Of a DNA stretch of 64,000 nucleotides, positions 46,221-57,750 are shown piece after piece. Made by a program: the position numbers and the translations under genes. The notes below the pieces were generated by a model. It saw only the letters and a program-made list of their open reading frames with translations, was not told where the DNA came from and did no database searches. The stretch covers positions 48,713,779 to 48,777,778 of the forward strand of contig CM070548.1 of assembly GCA_036346405.1 (NCBI GenBank). The letters run 5' to 3'. The first letter of the stretch is position 1. Each line of letters begins with the position of its first letter. This DNA comes from Phyllostachys edulis (taxonomy: Eukaryota; Streptophyta; Magnoliopsida; Poales; Poaceae).

Positions 46221-47398
46221 ATGCCAATAACTCACTCTGTTCGCCAGCTTATGGCAATGGGGAACACCTCCGGATCACAGCAACCAGGAGGTGAGACTCT
46301 TGCGCCTTCGCTACCCAACCCCTAGCATCCGTCTGCGATAGCGGAGCCAGCTGATCAGTCCCAGCCTGTCGCTACTGCAGAAACCAAAGTTCTACCACCA
46401 CCGCCCACCATGGCACAAGTGCTCACCATGATTGAGCAAGGATGGCAGACCAACACTCTACTACTCTAATAGTTAGTACAGAACACCGCTAGTCTCGGCG
46501 CTGCTGCCGGGGGAAACGGAGCTGATATCAACCAACCATCGTCTAGGATAGGCGAGTTCATGCGGACTCGGCCACCGGCCTTTGCATTAGTTGCCGACCC
46601 TCTCAACGCTGATGATTGGCTCTAAAAATTAGAGAGAAAGATAATCATTGCTTAGTGCAGTGACGAGGAGAAGATTATCTATGCATTTTATTAGCTGCAT
46701 GGAGCAGCAACAGCTTGGTGGGAAAACCATCAGGCCATCCTTCCTGAAGGCTAGATTACCTCATGGGCCGCTTTCAAGGAAGCATTCCACGATGCCCATA
46801 TACCCTCTGGTCTCATGGACATCAAGAAGAGGGAGTTCTATGAACTTCGGCAAGAGAACCAGACTGTGATGGAGTTCCTGCACTGCTTCAACTATCTCTC
46901 TCGCTACAAAGCGTCCGAGATACCGAATGAAGCGAGGAAGGTCGCCCTGTTTCGGGAGCACCTGAATGACGAGATGAAATGGTCACTCGCTGCCCATGAC
47001 GTCCCTAATTTCTAGATCTTGATCAATAAGGCGATCCGAGTAGAAGATAGCACCCGGACAGTGGTGGAGAGCCAGAAGCGCAAATGGCTTGCGCAAAAAT
47101 CAGCAAGCAGCAGTCCGCCGAGACCTCGTGTCTGGCAGCCGCCAAATGCTCGCCCTTCATCTCCACCACCTTTGAGGTTCCAAGCACCAGTTCCCTATCC
47201 TAAACTAGTAGCGGTTCAACAATATAACCACGGGGGTCAGCCATCCGATATACAAAACCGGGCAGCAGACGTCACATGCTTCGGTTGCGGAGAACGCAGA
47301 CACTATGCCAACAAATGCCCAAAGAAGAACTTTCCAACACCTCAACCCTAGCCATTTGGAGTCCAGCAGCGACCCCAGGGCCCCGCTCGAGGCCCAGG
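46221..47398 (+). pseudogene. G1 gag with zinc knuckle, many in-frame stops, cut by G2
   Basis: The frame from ATG 46221 to the G2 insertion has no frameshift, but stops at TAG 46323, 46470, 46653, 46692, 46752, 47013 and 47349 and at TAA 46467 and 46623. Blocks IGEFMRTRPPAF, WWENHQAILPEG and FYELRQENQTVMEFLHCFN are the gypsy capsid (retrotrans_gag) region. A zinc knuckle, CFGCGERRHYANKC, lies near 47278-47320. The ATG directly follows a polypyrimidine-AG (TTGTTTAATCAG), so a spliced gag message is conceivable. Confidence 0.85.
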
Positions 47399-47619
47399 TG
47401 TAACATCCCGATTTTTCTGAGTCTTTTTGAATTTTCAAAATAAAAAGAACCTGTTGGTTTTGATGAGAGTTCAAAGCTTAACTTGAAATTTTTTTAAAAA
47501 GATTTAAATGACTAAATCAAACTTCAACTAATCTGAAGTTGATGTCTTTTGAGTTGGTTGGAGTTCTCCCCTTTCTCTGTTCGCTCTGTGTTTTCCCTCG
47601 ACCCAATTCTTCCTTTCTT

Positions 47620-48215
47620 CTTTAGACCTCCTTTTGTTTGGATATGAGGGTCCAAACCTCCTTTCGTTTTAGACCTTTCTTATGGTTTAGACCTCCCTTT
47701 TGGTTTAGACCTCCCTTGTGTTTGGACCTCTCCTTCTGTCTAGACTTCCCTTGTGTTTGGACCTCCCTCTCAGTGGAGACCTCCGGGTGATCCTGACGAC
47801 CACCCACTTGGTCTTTTGAAAAGACCTCCCCTTTTTGTCCTTTAGTCACGACCTCCCCTTGGAGTCACGACCTCCTCTTGTTGTCCTTTAGTCGCAACCT
47901 CCCATTAGAGTCACGACCTCCCCTTTTTGTCCTTTAGTCGTGACCTCCTCTTGGTCACGATCTCCCCCTTTTTGTCATGACTTTCCTTTGGCCACAACCA
48001 CCCTCCTGGTCTTTTTGCAAAGACCAATCTCTTGAGTCGCGATCTCCCCTTTTGTCATATTGCCGCGACCTCCTCCTGAGGCCGCGACCTCCCCTTTTGT
48101 CGTTTTGCCGCGACCACCCCTTTGGGTCACGACCTCCCCTTGGTCACGTGCATCCCCTTTGGTCACGTGCACCCTTTGGGTCACGACCTCCTCTTGGTCA
48201 TGACCTCCCCATTGG
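47620..48215 (+). repeat. GACCTCC-rich array in G2 U3
   Basis: GACCTCC or close variants recur at roughly 15-25 bp spacing, joined by TTTTGTC/TTTGGTC words. Further copies are scattered through the LTR (48803-48890, 50548-50680) and into the coding part (51758, 51908, 51973, 52010, 52601). Confidence 0.8.
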
Positions 48216-48460
48216 TTTGACCATCCTTGTGAGTATTGACCAGCCCCATCTGTCAGTCTTGCTCACCTTCTCCTTCCTCTCGTCGTGTCATTGCTGACAC
48301 ATTTATCCTTGCGCATTAAATGCCGTTGCGTCGCATTTAATGCTGTCACTTCTGCAGCACCTGCTCCCATCATCTCCTTCAACTGCTCGACATGCTTTGT
48401 CCTGTCACACGTGCCCTTGATCGTGTGCACCTTTGAGTCCTTCAGTGACTCTCCCCTGGC

Positions 48461-48468
48461 TATATAAG
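48461..48468 (+). promoter_or_regulatory. TATA box in G2 LTR
   Basis: TATATAAG downstream of the GACCTCC array and upstream of a CT-rich leader that ends in a canonical donor (CTCG|GTGAGT, 48692/48693). Confidence 0.65.
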
Positions 48469-48990
48469 CCTGAGCAGCTCTCTATTATCACCTTTTGCCA
48501 ATTCTCTTGCTCTCGCTGGTTCTTCCGTGCTTCAAGCTTTGTCACCAAGGAGACCGCCGGAGCCTGCGTCGTCTTCCACCGCCTCGTCGCCAGGGATTCG
48601 CCGGAGTGCTACGCCGTCTTCGACCGTCGCCGTCCTCCTCCAGTCTTCTCCGACCTCTTTTCCTCTCTCTCCCTTTCTCTCTCTCTGTCTCGGTGAGTTC
48701 CTCCGTGTCCTATTCTTTTCTCTTGTTCCTACGACTACATTGCATAGTTGTATCCTGTTGTAGTCCTCGTACGACCACGTTGAGTAGTCGTACTATCCTC
48801 AGGACCTCCTGTCCTCAGGACCTCCTGTGTCCTTTTGTCGTTTCCTCCAGATCTCTTCCTTAGGACCTCCCTCCCCATTGGACCTCCTCCCAAGAGACCG
48901 TTTCTTGCTGTTGGTTTTAGTTCGTTTTGTTTGGAGTTTATTTGGGTTTTTATTTGGTCTTTATTTGATTTGCTTCGTTTTCACGTGTAG

Positions 48991-49053
48991 ATTTCAATGA
49001 CTCATGAGAGCCCGAGTACTTTGAGGAAGAAGACCCTCAAGCTTACGAGCAAG
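48991..49053 (+). other. Exon-like block 2 in G2 LTR (63 nt)
   Basis: Acceptor TTTTCACGTGTAG, canonical donor CAAG|GTAAGTT. In phase 1 it reads an acidic peptide ending EYFEEEDPQAYEQ, with one TGA where CGA would fit. Confidence 0.45.
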
Positions 49054-49877
49054 GTAAGTTACACCCTTGATCATATTGAGCCCAGTATCTCAAATTATTT
49101 AAGTTGTGTTTCAAACTATTACTGCATGCTTATTTCTATTCAAGTAATTTAAATCCCTGCTTTAACTTCATAGTTATTCCTAGTTCCTTTGTACATCCGA
49201 ATTTGATTATTGATCCGATCACCCCTTGTCACCGTAGTAAAGAGTTAGTACATTAGTATGAACTAGCATGTTGCAAAAATCTATGCTTAGTCAAGCTTAG
49301 ACCAAAAATCTTATTTTGGGAGTTTTACTGCCAAAAGACCAATGCTGTCAAAATGTTTTAACCATGACATTGGGTTGTCATGGAGGTTTTGAAAAGCAAA
49401 TAAAAGGAAAAATGGTTTGGACTTGGGCGAACTGGTTGTTTGGATGGGTGCATGTTCATGCATGGGATCAATTCATTTCTATGGTTGATGCCCAGGGTTC
49501 TGTGGAAGTTGCCTAGGTCAGTTAAGGACTAGTCTTTGAGTGTATTTTGCCATGCCTCACCGTGCAACCACATGTCCTGTATGGGCAGGACCTGGCTGAT
49601 TAATTTGCAATATTCCATCGTGGTCATTCCATCCGGTTGTGTGGGTGTCTTGATGACCTACTTTTATTCATTCCCACCTGGCGCAAGAGGGGGCTTAAAT
49701 CCGGTGGATGGTTAGTCCAAAGGAAGCGAAACCTTAGTGAGGGGGGACTGCGGTGGAATGGCGTATTGTAAAGGCGTTGTCACATGCTCTAGACCACTTA
49801 CCTTCGGTAGTGAGTGGTGGCCTCGACGGATGCCGAACAAACTAGAGAAGTCGCGTCTTGTGGGTAAAGCTGTATAC

Positions 49878-49906
49878 CTCTGCAGAGTGTAAAACTATTC
49901 GAATAG
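49878..49906. repeat. Twin palindromes in G2 LTR
   Basis: CTCTGCAGAG at 49878-49887 and CTATTCGAATAG at 49895-49906, 7 bp apart. Confidence 0.75.
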
Positions 49907-50246
49907 CCGTGTCTGTGGTCAAGGACATGCTGGTAAAGCTGCTCCAAGTTAGATGTTGGTTTTTTTTTTCAAAAGACCTCTTTGAAATGGTTTTGGATGT
50001 CTATCCAAATGGGTTCGGGCTGGGAGCCTTGTGATAGGAGGGTATCCTTCACCACTTGTTGATGAATGTTATCCAACTATAAAATTGATTTAGAAAATGA
50101 ATTTTAGTTATTGTATAACTGCTTTGGAACTTAGTACATGTAATTGGAAAGAAACTTGGCTTTATGCAAAGACAACCCTATAAGACCTCCTTTGGGACAT
50201 CCTTGTATGCATGCATTCAATCTATTACTTGACGGGTGTGACCTGC

Positions 50247-50265
50247 GAGCATGGTTGTTGTGCTC
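50247..50265 (+). other. LTR hairpin upstream of block 3 (G2)
   Basis: Stem GAGCA (50247-50251) with TGCTC (50261-50265), followed by ACTCTTGCTTG. Confidence 0.5.
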
Positions 50266-50290
50266 ACTCTTGCTTGACATGTTTGAGCAG

Positions 50291-50334
50291 GAGAGGACGT
50301 ATTCGATGAGCTAGAGGACCGCCAAGACGACTAG
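50291..50334 (+). other. Exon-like block 3 in G2 LTR
   Basis: Acceptor GTTTGAGCAG. In the phase set by block 2 it reads GEDVFDELEDRQDD and stops at TAG 50332. Confidence 0.45.
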
Positions 50335-50705
50335 GCTGCGACCTCCAGACGACTGCCTGTGGCGAGTCGTGTGGCCTTCTCGCTTTTGCTTTCGCTGTGT
50401 TTTGTTCTTGCTGGCTGTATGCCCCTTTTGTAGCCAACTCTGTTGTTATTTTAATAAAGCTACGTTGATGGATGTTACCACTCTTGTTCACTGTGTGAGC
50501 TAGCTGTTGGTCTTTGGGACTAGCTCGGTTGTGTACAGAGGATTCGGGACCTCCTGGGTCCGACCTTGTGGTCGTGCCTTGGGAGATCCCGGGTCCGGTC
50601 GTGACTTCGGGACCCCTCAGAGGTCCGGGCCGTCATAGGACCTCCCTTCGGGGTGCTCCTGGGACTGCCCTCGACCTCCCTGAGGTCTGGGTCGTGACAA
50701 GAAGT

Positions 50706-50719
50706 GGTATCAGAGCCAT
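50706..50719 (+). other. G2 primer-binding site
   Basis: TGGTATCAGAGCCA, five bases after the LTR. Confidence 0.88.
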
Positions 50720-51098
50720 CTCGACTATAGGTCGTAACCCAGAGAATGGCAATTTCAAAACCTATTTTATATATAACAAGAAAGATAATTTGTTCTCTTC
50801 TCATCTTGGTCATCTGTCTATCCTTACCTCCCTCTGGTATTCTTCCTTACCTTATTCACTCTTCACCATTTTACAGTGTCAAATGGATCCTCTTTCCCTT
50901 GAAATCTCTTTAGGTGGTCTCTCGAGTAGCTCCTGGTGCTCAAGACCTCCTTGAAGACCTCTAGTGTCGAGTAGAACGTGCATAGTTATTATAGTTTTCT
51001 GAAAAGATTTTTGTGTGGTTTTTGTGCTTGGGTGGGTTGTTTCGCCATGTCCCCCTTAGTTCCTCCTCTTCTTTTATAAGTCTCTGGAGATCTGGCGG

Positions 51099-52110
51099 AT
51101 GGTGGCTACCCGCGGCAGTGGCAGTGCTAGTTAGAACAGAGAGGCTGTGCAGGAAAATCCAGTTCTTCCACCACCACCTCCCCCAGCTGAAGGACCTGAT
51201 TGGAATCAGATGATGGCCAACCAAGCCCGGTTGATCAACCTGCTTGCCCAGTCCATCAACAACACCCAGACCTTGCAAGCAGCAGCAGCAGCAGCTCAAC
51301 CTCCAGTTGTTGCTTCACCTCCTCCAAGGGCCAACATAGCAGAGTTCATGAGGTTGCACCCTCCGACCTTCTCTAGTAGCACTGAGCCAATGGAGGCTAA
51401 TGATTGGCTTAGAGTAGTTGGTAGGAAGCTGGACATGATCCAGTGCACCGATCGTGAGAGGGTGCTCTTTGCCTCTCACCAGCTTAATGGACTGACATCC
51501 GAGTGGTGGGATAACTTCACCCAGTCCCACGCTGATGCTCAGATTATCACTTGGGATGAGTTTGTGCAGGCTTTCCGTCGTGCACATATTCCACCGAGCA
51601 TGATGTCCTTGAAGAAGAAAGAGTTTCGCAACCCGCGCTAGGGCAGCCGCACCGTAAATGAGTACTTGCATAAGTTTAACCAGTTGGCCCGCTATGCACC
51701 AGAGGACGTCGCCATTGACGAAGCTAAGCAAGAGCGTTTCTTGGAAGGGCTCAATGACGACCTCTCGGTCCTCCTGATCGCCCACCATTTTCCAAGAGGG
51801 CAAGCATATAGAGATGGAGAATCGCAAGAGGAAGAAGGCAGCTCAGAAGTTCAACCCTAGGGGTTTTCCCAAGCCCAGGACCTCTCAGCCGCAGGCACCT
51901 CAGCGTAGGACCTCCCAGACCTCTTTGTCCAAGGCAGATGTCGATTCGGCCCAAACCGGCCGGGTTTCATAAGACCTCCCCTGGTGGCCAGATCCCGAAG
52001 AAGGCGCCTACGACCTCCTCTACAGGTGTTACTTGCTTTTATTGCAACGAAGTGGGGCACTACGCCAATAAGTGCTCGAAGAAGCAGCAAGCGGCCACCC
52101 CAACCCGACC
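51099..52110 (+). pseudogene. G2 gag with zinc knuckle (broken)
   Basis: ATG 51099 is followed by a TAG at about 51132 and another at 51639 (CAG expected in both). Blocks IAEFMRLHPPTFSSSTEP, WWDNFTQSHADAQIITWDEF and TVNEYLHKFNQLARYAP are the gypsy capsid. The frame changes near 51800 and 51935. The zinc knuckle CFYCNEVGHYANKC lies near 52035-52075. Homologous to G1 gag but clearly diverged. Confidence 0.87.
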
Positions 52111-52179
52111 GGGTCAGGCAGCTCCAGCACCTGGCAGCACCTCCTCCGTGAAGCCCTCAGTGCAGTTCACGAGAGGTCA

Positions 52180-54891
52180 CGTGAATCACGTCACAGTGGA
52201 GGAAGCTCAGACCGCACCAGACGTGATCCTTGGTACGTTCCTTATCAATTCAGTACCAGCTTCAGTTTTATTTGATTCTGGAGCTTCGCATTCTTTTGTT
52301 TCAAGTAAGTTTGTGGGCAAATATGGGTTATCTATCTCTCCCTTAGTTAACTCTATGTTAATCCATTCTCCTGGCTCGGAGATGAGGACTAGTTCCCTAT
52401 GCCCAAATCTTACCTTAGAGATCTCGGATTGGATGTGACTCTCGGAATGGATTGGCTAGCCAAGAATCAAGGCCAGATAGACTGTGCCAGTAGGTTTATC
52501 ACTCTCACCAATGAGCAAGGAATTCAAGTGGAGTTCAGACCCGAGACCTCTGTTAGAGCAAGACCTTTCTTGACCAGTCTGAAGGAAGTCAAGCTTGGAG
52601 ACCTCCCAGTGGTCCAACAATACCCGGATGTGTTCCCAGAGGAACTACCTGGTATGCCACCCGATAGGGACATCTTGTTCCTAATCGACCTGGTCCCAGG
52701 GACAGCTCCGATTTCAAAGAGACCCTACAGGATGCTAGCAAATGAGCTAGCAGAATTGAAGAGACAGACCGAAGAATTGCAAGCCAAAGGTTTCATTCAG
52801 CCAAGTTCATCACCTTGGGGAGCTCTAGTACTGTTTGTCAAGAAGAAGGATAACAGTTTGAGGATGTGTGTGGATTAAAGATCACTCAATGAGGTCACAA
52901 TCAAGAACAAGTATCCTTTGCCCAGGATCGATGACCTCTTTGACCAGTTGAAAGGAGCAAGTGTTTTCTCCAAGATCGACCTAAGGTTTGGTTATCATCA
53001 GTTGAAGATAAGACCAGAAGACATCCCCAAGACTGCTTTCACCACAAGATATGGACTGTACGAGTTTACAGTGATGTCTTTCGGCTTGACCAATGCACCA
53101 GCCTATTTCATGAACATGATGAACAAAGTGTTAATGGAGTTCTTGGATAAGTTTGTGGTCGTGTTTATTGACGACATCCTCATCTACTCTAAGGATGAAG
53201 AAGAGCATGAAGAGCACCTTAGAGCAGTGTTGGACAGACTCAGAGAGCAACAGCTCTATGCCAAGTTCAGTAAGAGTGAATTTTGGCTAAGCCAAGTAGC
53301 TTTTCTCAGTTACATTGTTTCGGCAAGAGAAGTTGCTGTTGATCCAACCAAGGTTGACGCCGTGTTGGATTGGAGGCAACCCAAGTCGGTCACGGAAGTT
53401 AGGAGCTTCCTTGGATTGGCTGGTTACTACCGAAGGTTCATTGAAGGCTTCTCCAAGATCACAAGACCTCTGACTCAGCTCTTGAAGAAAGAGAATAAGT
53501 TTGAGTGCACCGAAGCATGTGAGCAGAGTTTCCAAGAGTTAAAGAAAAGACTAGTTTCAGATCCCGTGCTAGTCTTGCCAGACATCCGCAAGGATTTTGA
53601 AGTTTTCTATGATGCCTGTCGACAAGGTCTTGGATGTGTGCTGATGCAAGAAGGTAGAGTAGTGGCTCATGCGTCTCGGCAGTTGAAGCCTCATGAAGGA
53701 AACTACCCGACGCATGACCTGGAACTAGCTGCAATTGTGCATGCCTTGAAGATCTAGCAGCATTACCTCATCGGTAATCACTGTGAAATCTTCACGGACC
53801 ACAAGAGCTTGAAGTACATCTTCACCCAGTCCAAGCTAAATCTCAGGCAGAGAAGATGGTTGGAGCTGATAAAAGACTATGACCTTGGAATTCACTACCA
53901 TGCAGGAAAGGCAGACGTAGTGGCAGATGCCCTGAGTAGGAAAGGGTATTGCAACAATATGATGGTCTAGAAGAGTCAGCCAAGTTTTTATGAGGAGTTA
54001 AGACGTCTCAACTTGGAGGTTGTCAACCAAGGATGTGTGAACACCCTAGAGGTGCAACCAACCCTTCAGAGCCGAATCCGAGAGAAGCAGAAAGAAGATG
54101 AAGACATCCAAGAAATCAAGAAGAACATGAGAAGAGGCAAAGCCCTGGGTTTTTCTGAAGATGAGCAAGGCACGGTTTGGTTCGACAGCCGCATTTGTGT
54201 GCCGGATAACCAAGAGATCAAGCGGTCGATCCTTGAAGAAGCTCATGAATCCCATTATTCCATTCATCCGGGCAGTACCAAGATGTACCAGGACCTCAAG
54301 GAAAAGCATCGGTGGGTCAGTATGAAGCGAGAGATTGCCGAGTTCGTCACACACTGTGATGTTTGCCAAAGAGTCAAGGCCGAACACCAAAGACCAGCTG
54401 GTCTGTTGCAGCCTTTGCCAATTCCCGAGTGGAAGTGGGAGCAAGTAGGCATGGACTTCATCACTGGATTGCCTAGGACTCAATAGGGTTATGATTTCAT
54501 TTGGGTGGTGATCGACCGTTTAACTAAGGTGGCATATTTTATACCAGTCAAGACCACCTACCAAAGCAGTAAGTTGGCAGACTTATATATGGCCCGGATT
54601 GTTTGTCTACATGGAGTCCCCAAGAGTATAGTATCCGACAGAGGTTCTCAGTTCACGTCGAGATTTTGGAAAAGCTTGCATGAAGCCTTGGGAACCAGAC
54701 TCAATTTCAGCACAACCTATCATCCCCAGACGGATGGTCAGACAGAGTGTGTGAACCAGATTCTTGAAGACATGCTTCGAGCCTGTTCTTTAGACTTTAG
54801 GAAGAGTTGGGATCAGAACCTTCCTTATACAGAGTTCTCATACAACAACAGCTATCAAGCCAGCTTGCAGATGTCTCCTTTTGAAGCTTTG
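52180..54891 (+). pseudogene. G2 pol: protease, RT, RNase H, integrase (broken, 3' truncated)
   Basis: Protease LFDSGASHSFV is near 52270, and a frame change follows near 52430. RT runs from PVVQQYPDVFPEELPGMPPD (about 52600), through KIDLRFGYHQL, to the catalytic VVFIDDILIYSK near 53160. A TAA replaces Tyr in VDYRSLN near 52876. RNase H has FEVFYDACRQGLGCVL near 53600 and DHKSLKY near 53800; a TAG replaces Trp at 53755. Integrase has the HHCC finger (CDVCQRVK near 54355), then GMDFITGLP (D), SDRGSQFTSRFW (D) and HPQTDGQTECVNQ (E). The order RT-RNase H-integrase marks Ty3/gypsy. The frame ends in MSPFEAL at the G3 insertion, so any C-terminal chromodomain is not visible. Confidence 0.9.
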
Positions 54892-55946
54892 TGTAACATC
54901 CTAAAGTTCTGTTACTAAAATAAAAATAAATAAAGTCATTATTTTATTGGATTTCCTGAAATTTGAAAGAGTTTTATGGCTTTTCTTGAATTTCTAAAGT
55001 TTTAAAAAGTCAAAAGTAAAATTTATTGAAGTTTTATTTGATTTAAGTTGAAAAATAAAAATTAATTAATTTCTAGAGTTTTCGGAATTTTAAAAGCTTT
55101 TCTCTAATTATTTTAAAGACAAAATAAATTATGTGCAAAAACTATTACCAATTTTAAGTTAGAAATATTTTATTTAAGTCTAGAATGTATTTGAGAATTT
55201 CTGTGAATTTTCTCATATTTTTTGGATTTTATTTGCTATTTTCTAAAGCCTATTTGAATTACCAGAATTATTTTAATTGCTAAGTCAATTTAATCCTCAA
55301 ACAGTCCATGGTCTGAGACCTCCTCAGCCCAATCCTATTCTCCACGTGCGCATGGCCTGCTCGGCCCAATCCTCCTGCGCGCTCCCCTTCAGATCTTGTC
55401 AACCGTTGGATCAACAATTGACGACCAGATTTTGATGTTGTTCGGAGCTGTCCGAATGTTCCAAGTGTTGTGAACCATTCGATCTAAAATGAACGGCCTG
55501 ATCTTGATGAAGGTTCGGACGGTTCGAACGTCCCAACCTTTGTGGACCATCCGATCTAATTTGGACGGCCAGATTTTGTTTGTCGATCGGAGCGGTCCGA
55601 ACGTTCTCATCAATGTGGACCATTCGATCTAAATCGAACGGTTCAACGCCACCCGTTCCCTTTTCTTTTCTTTGCTGTCGTTGCCATGTGGGGCCCACTC
55701 GACCTCGTCGTCCCCTTCCTCCTTTCTTCCTCCTCGTGCTGCCGCCATTATCGACCTCAACCTGAGCTCGTAATTTCGCCCGTTACTTCCCCTTTTCGCG
55801 AGCATTCAAGCGCATTCACTCCCGCGCACCACACCACCTTCATTCCTTTTGTTTCCCCTTTTTCCCCGCGACCATTTCGCCGGACTTGGTAACGGCCGCC
55901 GTGAACCTCGCGCACACGATCTCCTCACCTCGGCCTCCTCTGCCCC

Positions 55947-55954
55947 TATAAAAG
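55947..55954 (+). promoter_or_regulatory. TATA box in LTR G3
   Basis: TATAAAAG within CCCCTATAAAAGGG. Confidence 0.6.
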
Positions 55955-56701
55955 GGAGCACTAGGACCGCGTTGACCTCCTCACCTGAGCGCCACCACTC
56001 ACTTTCCCCCAATTGCCCTAGTTTGCCGGAATTTTTGAGTTGAAGCTCAGAGCCCGAAGTTCTTCCACCGCAAAATTGCTCGCCGTCGACGATGCCCCGG
56101 CCGCTTTGACCTCGCCATCAGCATCGCCTCGTCGTTGCCTACCTCGTGCGTGCATCCATTTCGTCGGAGAACCTCGGGAACGCCATCGTCGCCGTTGACC
56201 TAAAACCGCCTCCGCTAAGCCTCGTCGCCGTTGACCAAATCGTTGCGCCCTTGAGCATCTAAGGTGAGCATCGGGCTTGTTGCGATACGCGCATCCCTCT
56301 GGTACCCTTCTTGACCCTCGCTGGAGCCCCTAATGTCGGCGAGGTGGTCGCCGAGCTGCCACCGGCTTCGAGCCAATGTGGCGCTGCCACCTCACCGCGA
56401 CATCACGGCCACCTCACCGTTTTCGCTGACTTGGTGCCCACGTGGCGCTGACAAGGCAATTTCCAAATTTCCTTTAGAAAAATAATTCCGAAATCCAAGA
56501 AATTCCTATAATCATCATTTCATGTGATTTCCAAACTTCCAGGGGTTCGTTCTCCTTCATACGAACTCCGATTTTGTCGATTCAAATTTCTAAATTCATA
56601 TAAATTAAAGATCTAGCTAACTAAACTAAAATTATTTAATTTGGAGTACATTTGAATCTTTATTTTAATTTTGTTTGAATTTGGCTTATTTTCGCGTATA
56701 G

Positions 56702-56740
56702 ATTTCGACGCCGTTTAAGAACAACGATTAATCAAGCAAG
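56702..56740 (+). other. Exon-like block 2 in LTR G3 (39 nt, decayed)
   Basis: Acceptor TCGCGTATAG is kept, but the donor reads CAAG|GAAAGT, so it is lost, and an in-frame TAA occurs. Confidence 0.3.
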
Positions 56741-57333
56741 GAAAGTTACATCTTTGATCATATTTGAACCCATTATTTTAAATTATTTAAATTATGTTTT
56801 AAATTATTACTGCATGCTTATTTATATTCAGTAATTTATATCACTGTTTTAAATTTATAGTTATTCCTAATTCCTTTGTACATCCAAATTTTGACATTGA
56901 ACAGACATACCTTGACACCTTAGATGAAAATCTAGTTTATGCGATAGTATGAACTAGAACATTTCGAGGAAAATTATGCTTAGCGATGCTTAGACCAAAA
57001 TTATTCAAATTGGAAACTTTCAGCCAAAAATTAAATGTTGTTTAAAAGTCTATGGCATTGGTTTGTCATGAAAGATTTTGTAAATGATTTTGAAAAGAAA
57101 AAAAGAAAAGTTGGTTTGTACTTGGGCAAAATGGTTGTTTTGATGGTGCATGTCCAGGAACAGCTAGTGTACACAGTTTACAAATATGGTAATAAGTCCA
57201 CATCACGTACTTTATTCATAATATCAGAGTATTTATTACAAAAGGGCACTTAGCCTAAAGAAAATTACAGCGAAAAGCAAAAGATAGTAGTAGGCCAAAC
57301 GATAAGCCACAAGCAATCGTCTGGGGGCGCAGC

Positions 57334-57374
57334 CTAGCCGTCCAAGTCCTCCTCGTCCATGAAGTACTCCTCCT
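57334..57374 (-). other. Exon-like block 3 in LTR G4
   Basis: On the minus strand: acceptor AATAATCTCAG. In the phase set by block 2 it reads EEEYFMDEEDLDG and stops at TAG (57334-57336). Confidence 0.45.
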
Positions 57375-57401
57375 CTGAGATTATTTGCAATAAGCAAGGA
57401 T

Positions 57402-57420
57402 GAGCACAACTACCGTGCTC
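57402..57420 (-). other. LTR hairpin upstream of block 3 (G4)
   Basis: Stem GAGCAC/GTGCTC with a 7-nt loop; on the minus strand it is followed by ATCCTTGCTT. Confidence 0.55.
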
Positions 57421-57750
57421 GCAAGTTACACCCAAATAACAGAATTTAATGCATGCAAGGATTACAAAGGAAGGCTTATAGGGTTGATTTTGCGTAAAGC
57501 CATGTTTCTTTCAAATATTTATACTAAGTTCCAAAGCAGTTATTTTATAACTAAAATTTATTTTTTGTAACTCGAGTTTTATAGTTGGATAACCTCCATA
57601 CAAAGATGTGGAGAAGGATACCCTCCTGTCTCGTGGTTAACCACCCAACTCAAAATTGATAAACCACTTGTGTCAAATCCATTTTGAAATCAAAACCAAA
57701 GTCTAACTTTGAGTGGCAAATGCTAAACATGTCCATGACCGTGGACATGA

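Larger units (their letters stand above)
38313..47398 (+). mobile_element. Ty3/gypsy element G1 (5' part, truncated by nested G2)
   Basis: It consists of a 5' LTR (38313-44380, containing a solo LTR), PBS at 44386, an extra reading frame ahead of gag, and gag. It stops at 47398 where element G2 begins. Pol and the 3' LTR are not in the window. Long LTRs starting TGTAACATCCC fit the chromovirus-like Tekay/Del group; this grouping is an inference. Confidence 0.82.
47399..50700 (+). repeat. G2 5' LTR
   Basis: 3302 bp, TGTAACATCCCG to GGTCGTGACA, five bases before the PBS. It holds a GACCTCC-rich U3, a TATATAAG box at 48461, twin palindromes at 49878-49906 and a hairpin at 50247-50265. Confidence 0.85.
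47399..54891 (+). mobile_element. Ty3/gypsy element G2 (5' LTR to integrase, cut by LTR G3)
   Basis: It has the 5' LTR, PBS, gag and most of pol. It inserted in G1 gag (left target bases CCAGG, 47394-47398). It is interrupted at 54892 by another LTR inside the integrase. The rest of pol and the 3' LTR must lie beyond the window. Confidence 0.88.
54892..57167 (+). repeat. Gypsy LTR G3 (5' part), inserted in G2 integrase
   Basis: It starts TGTAACATCCTAAAG; left target bases are CTTTG. It contains a TATAAAAGG box at 55947 and a leader with donor AAG|GTGAGC (56263/56264). No PBS is reached: the sequence switches to the inverted LTR G4 at 57168. Same family as G4 and G5. Confidence 0.78.

Noticed and set aside
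45139..47351. Amber (TAG) readthrough or codon reassignment in G1
   Set aside because: Too many TAG codons, also found in unrelated decayed elements here; C-to-T change at CAG explains them more simply.
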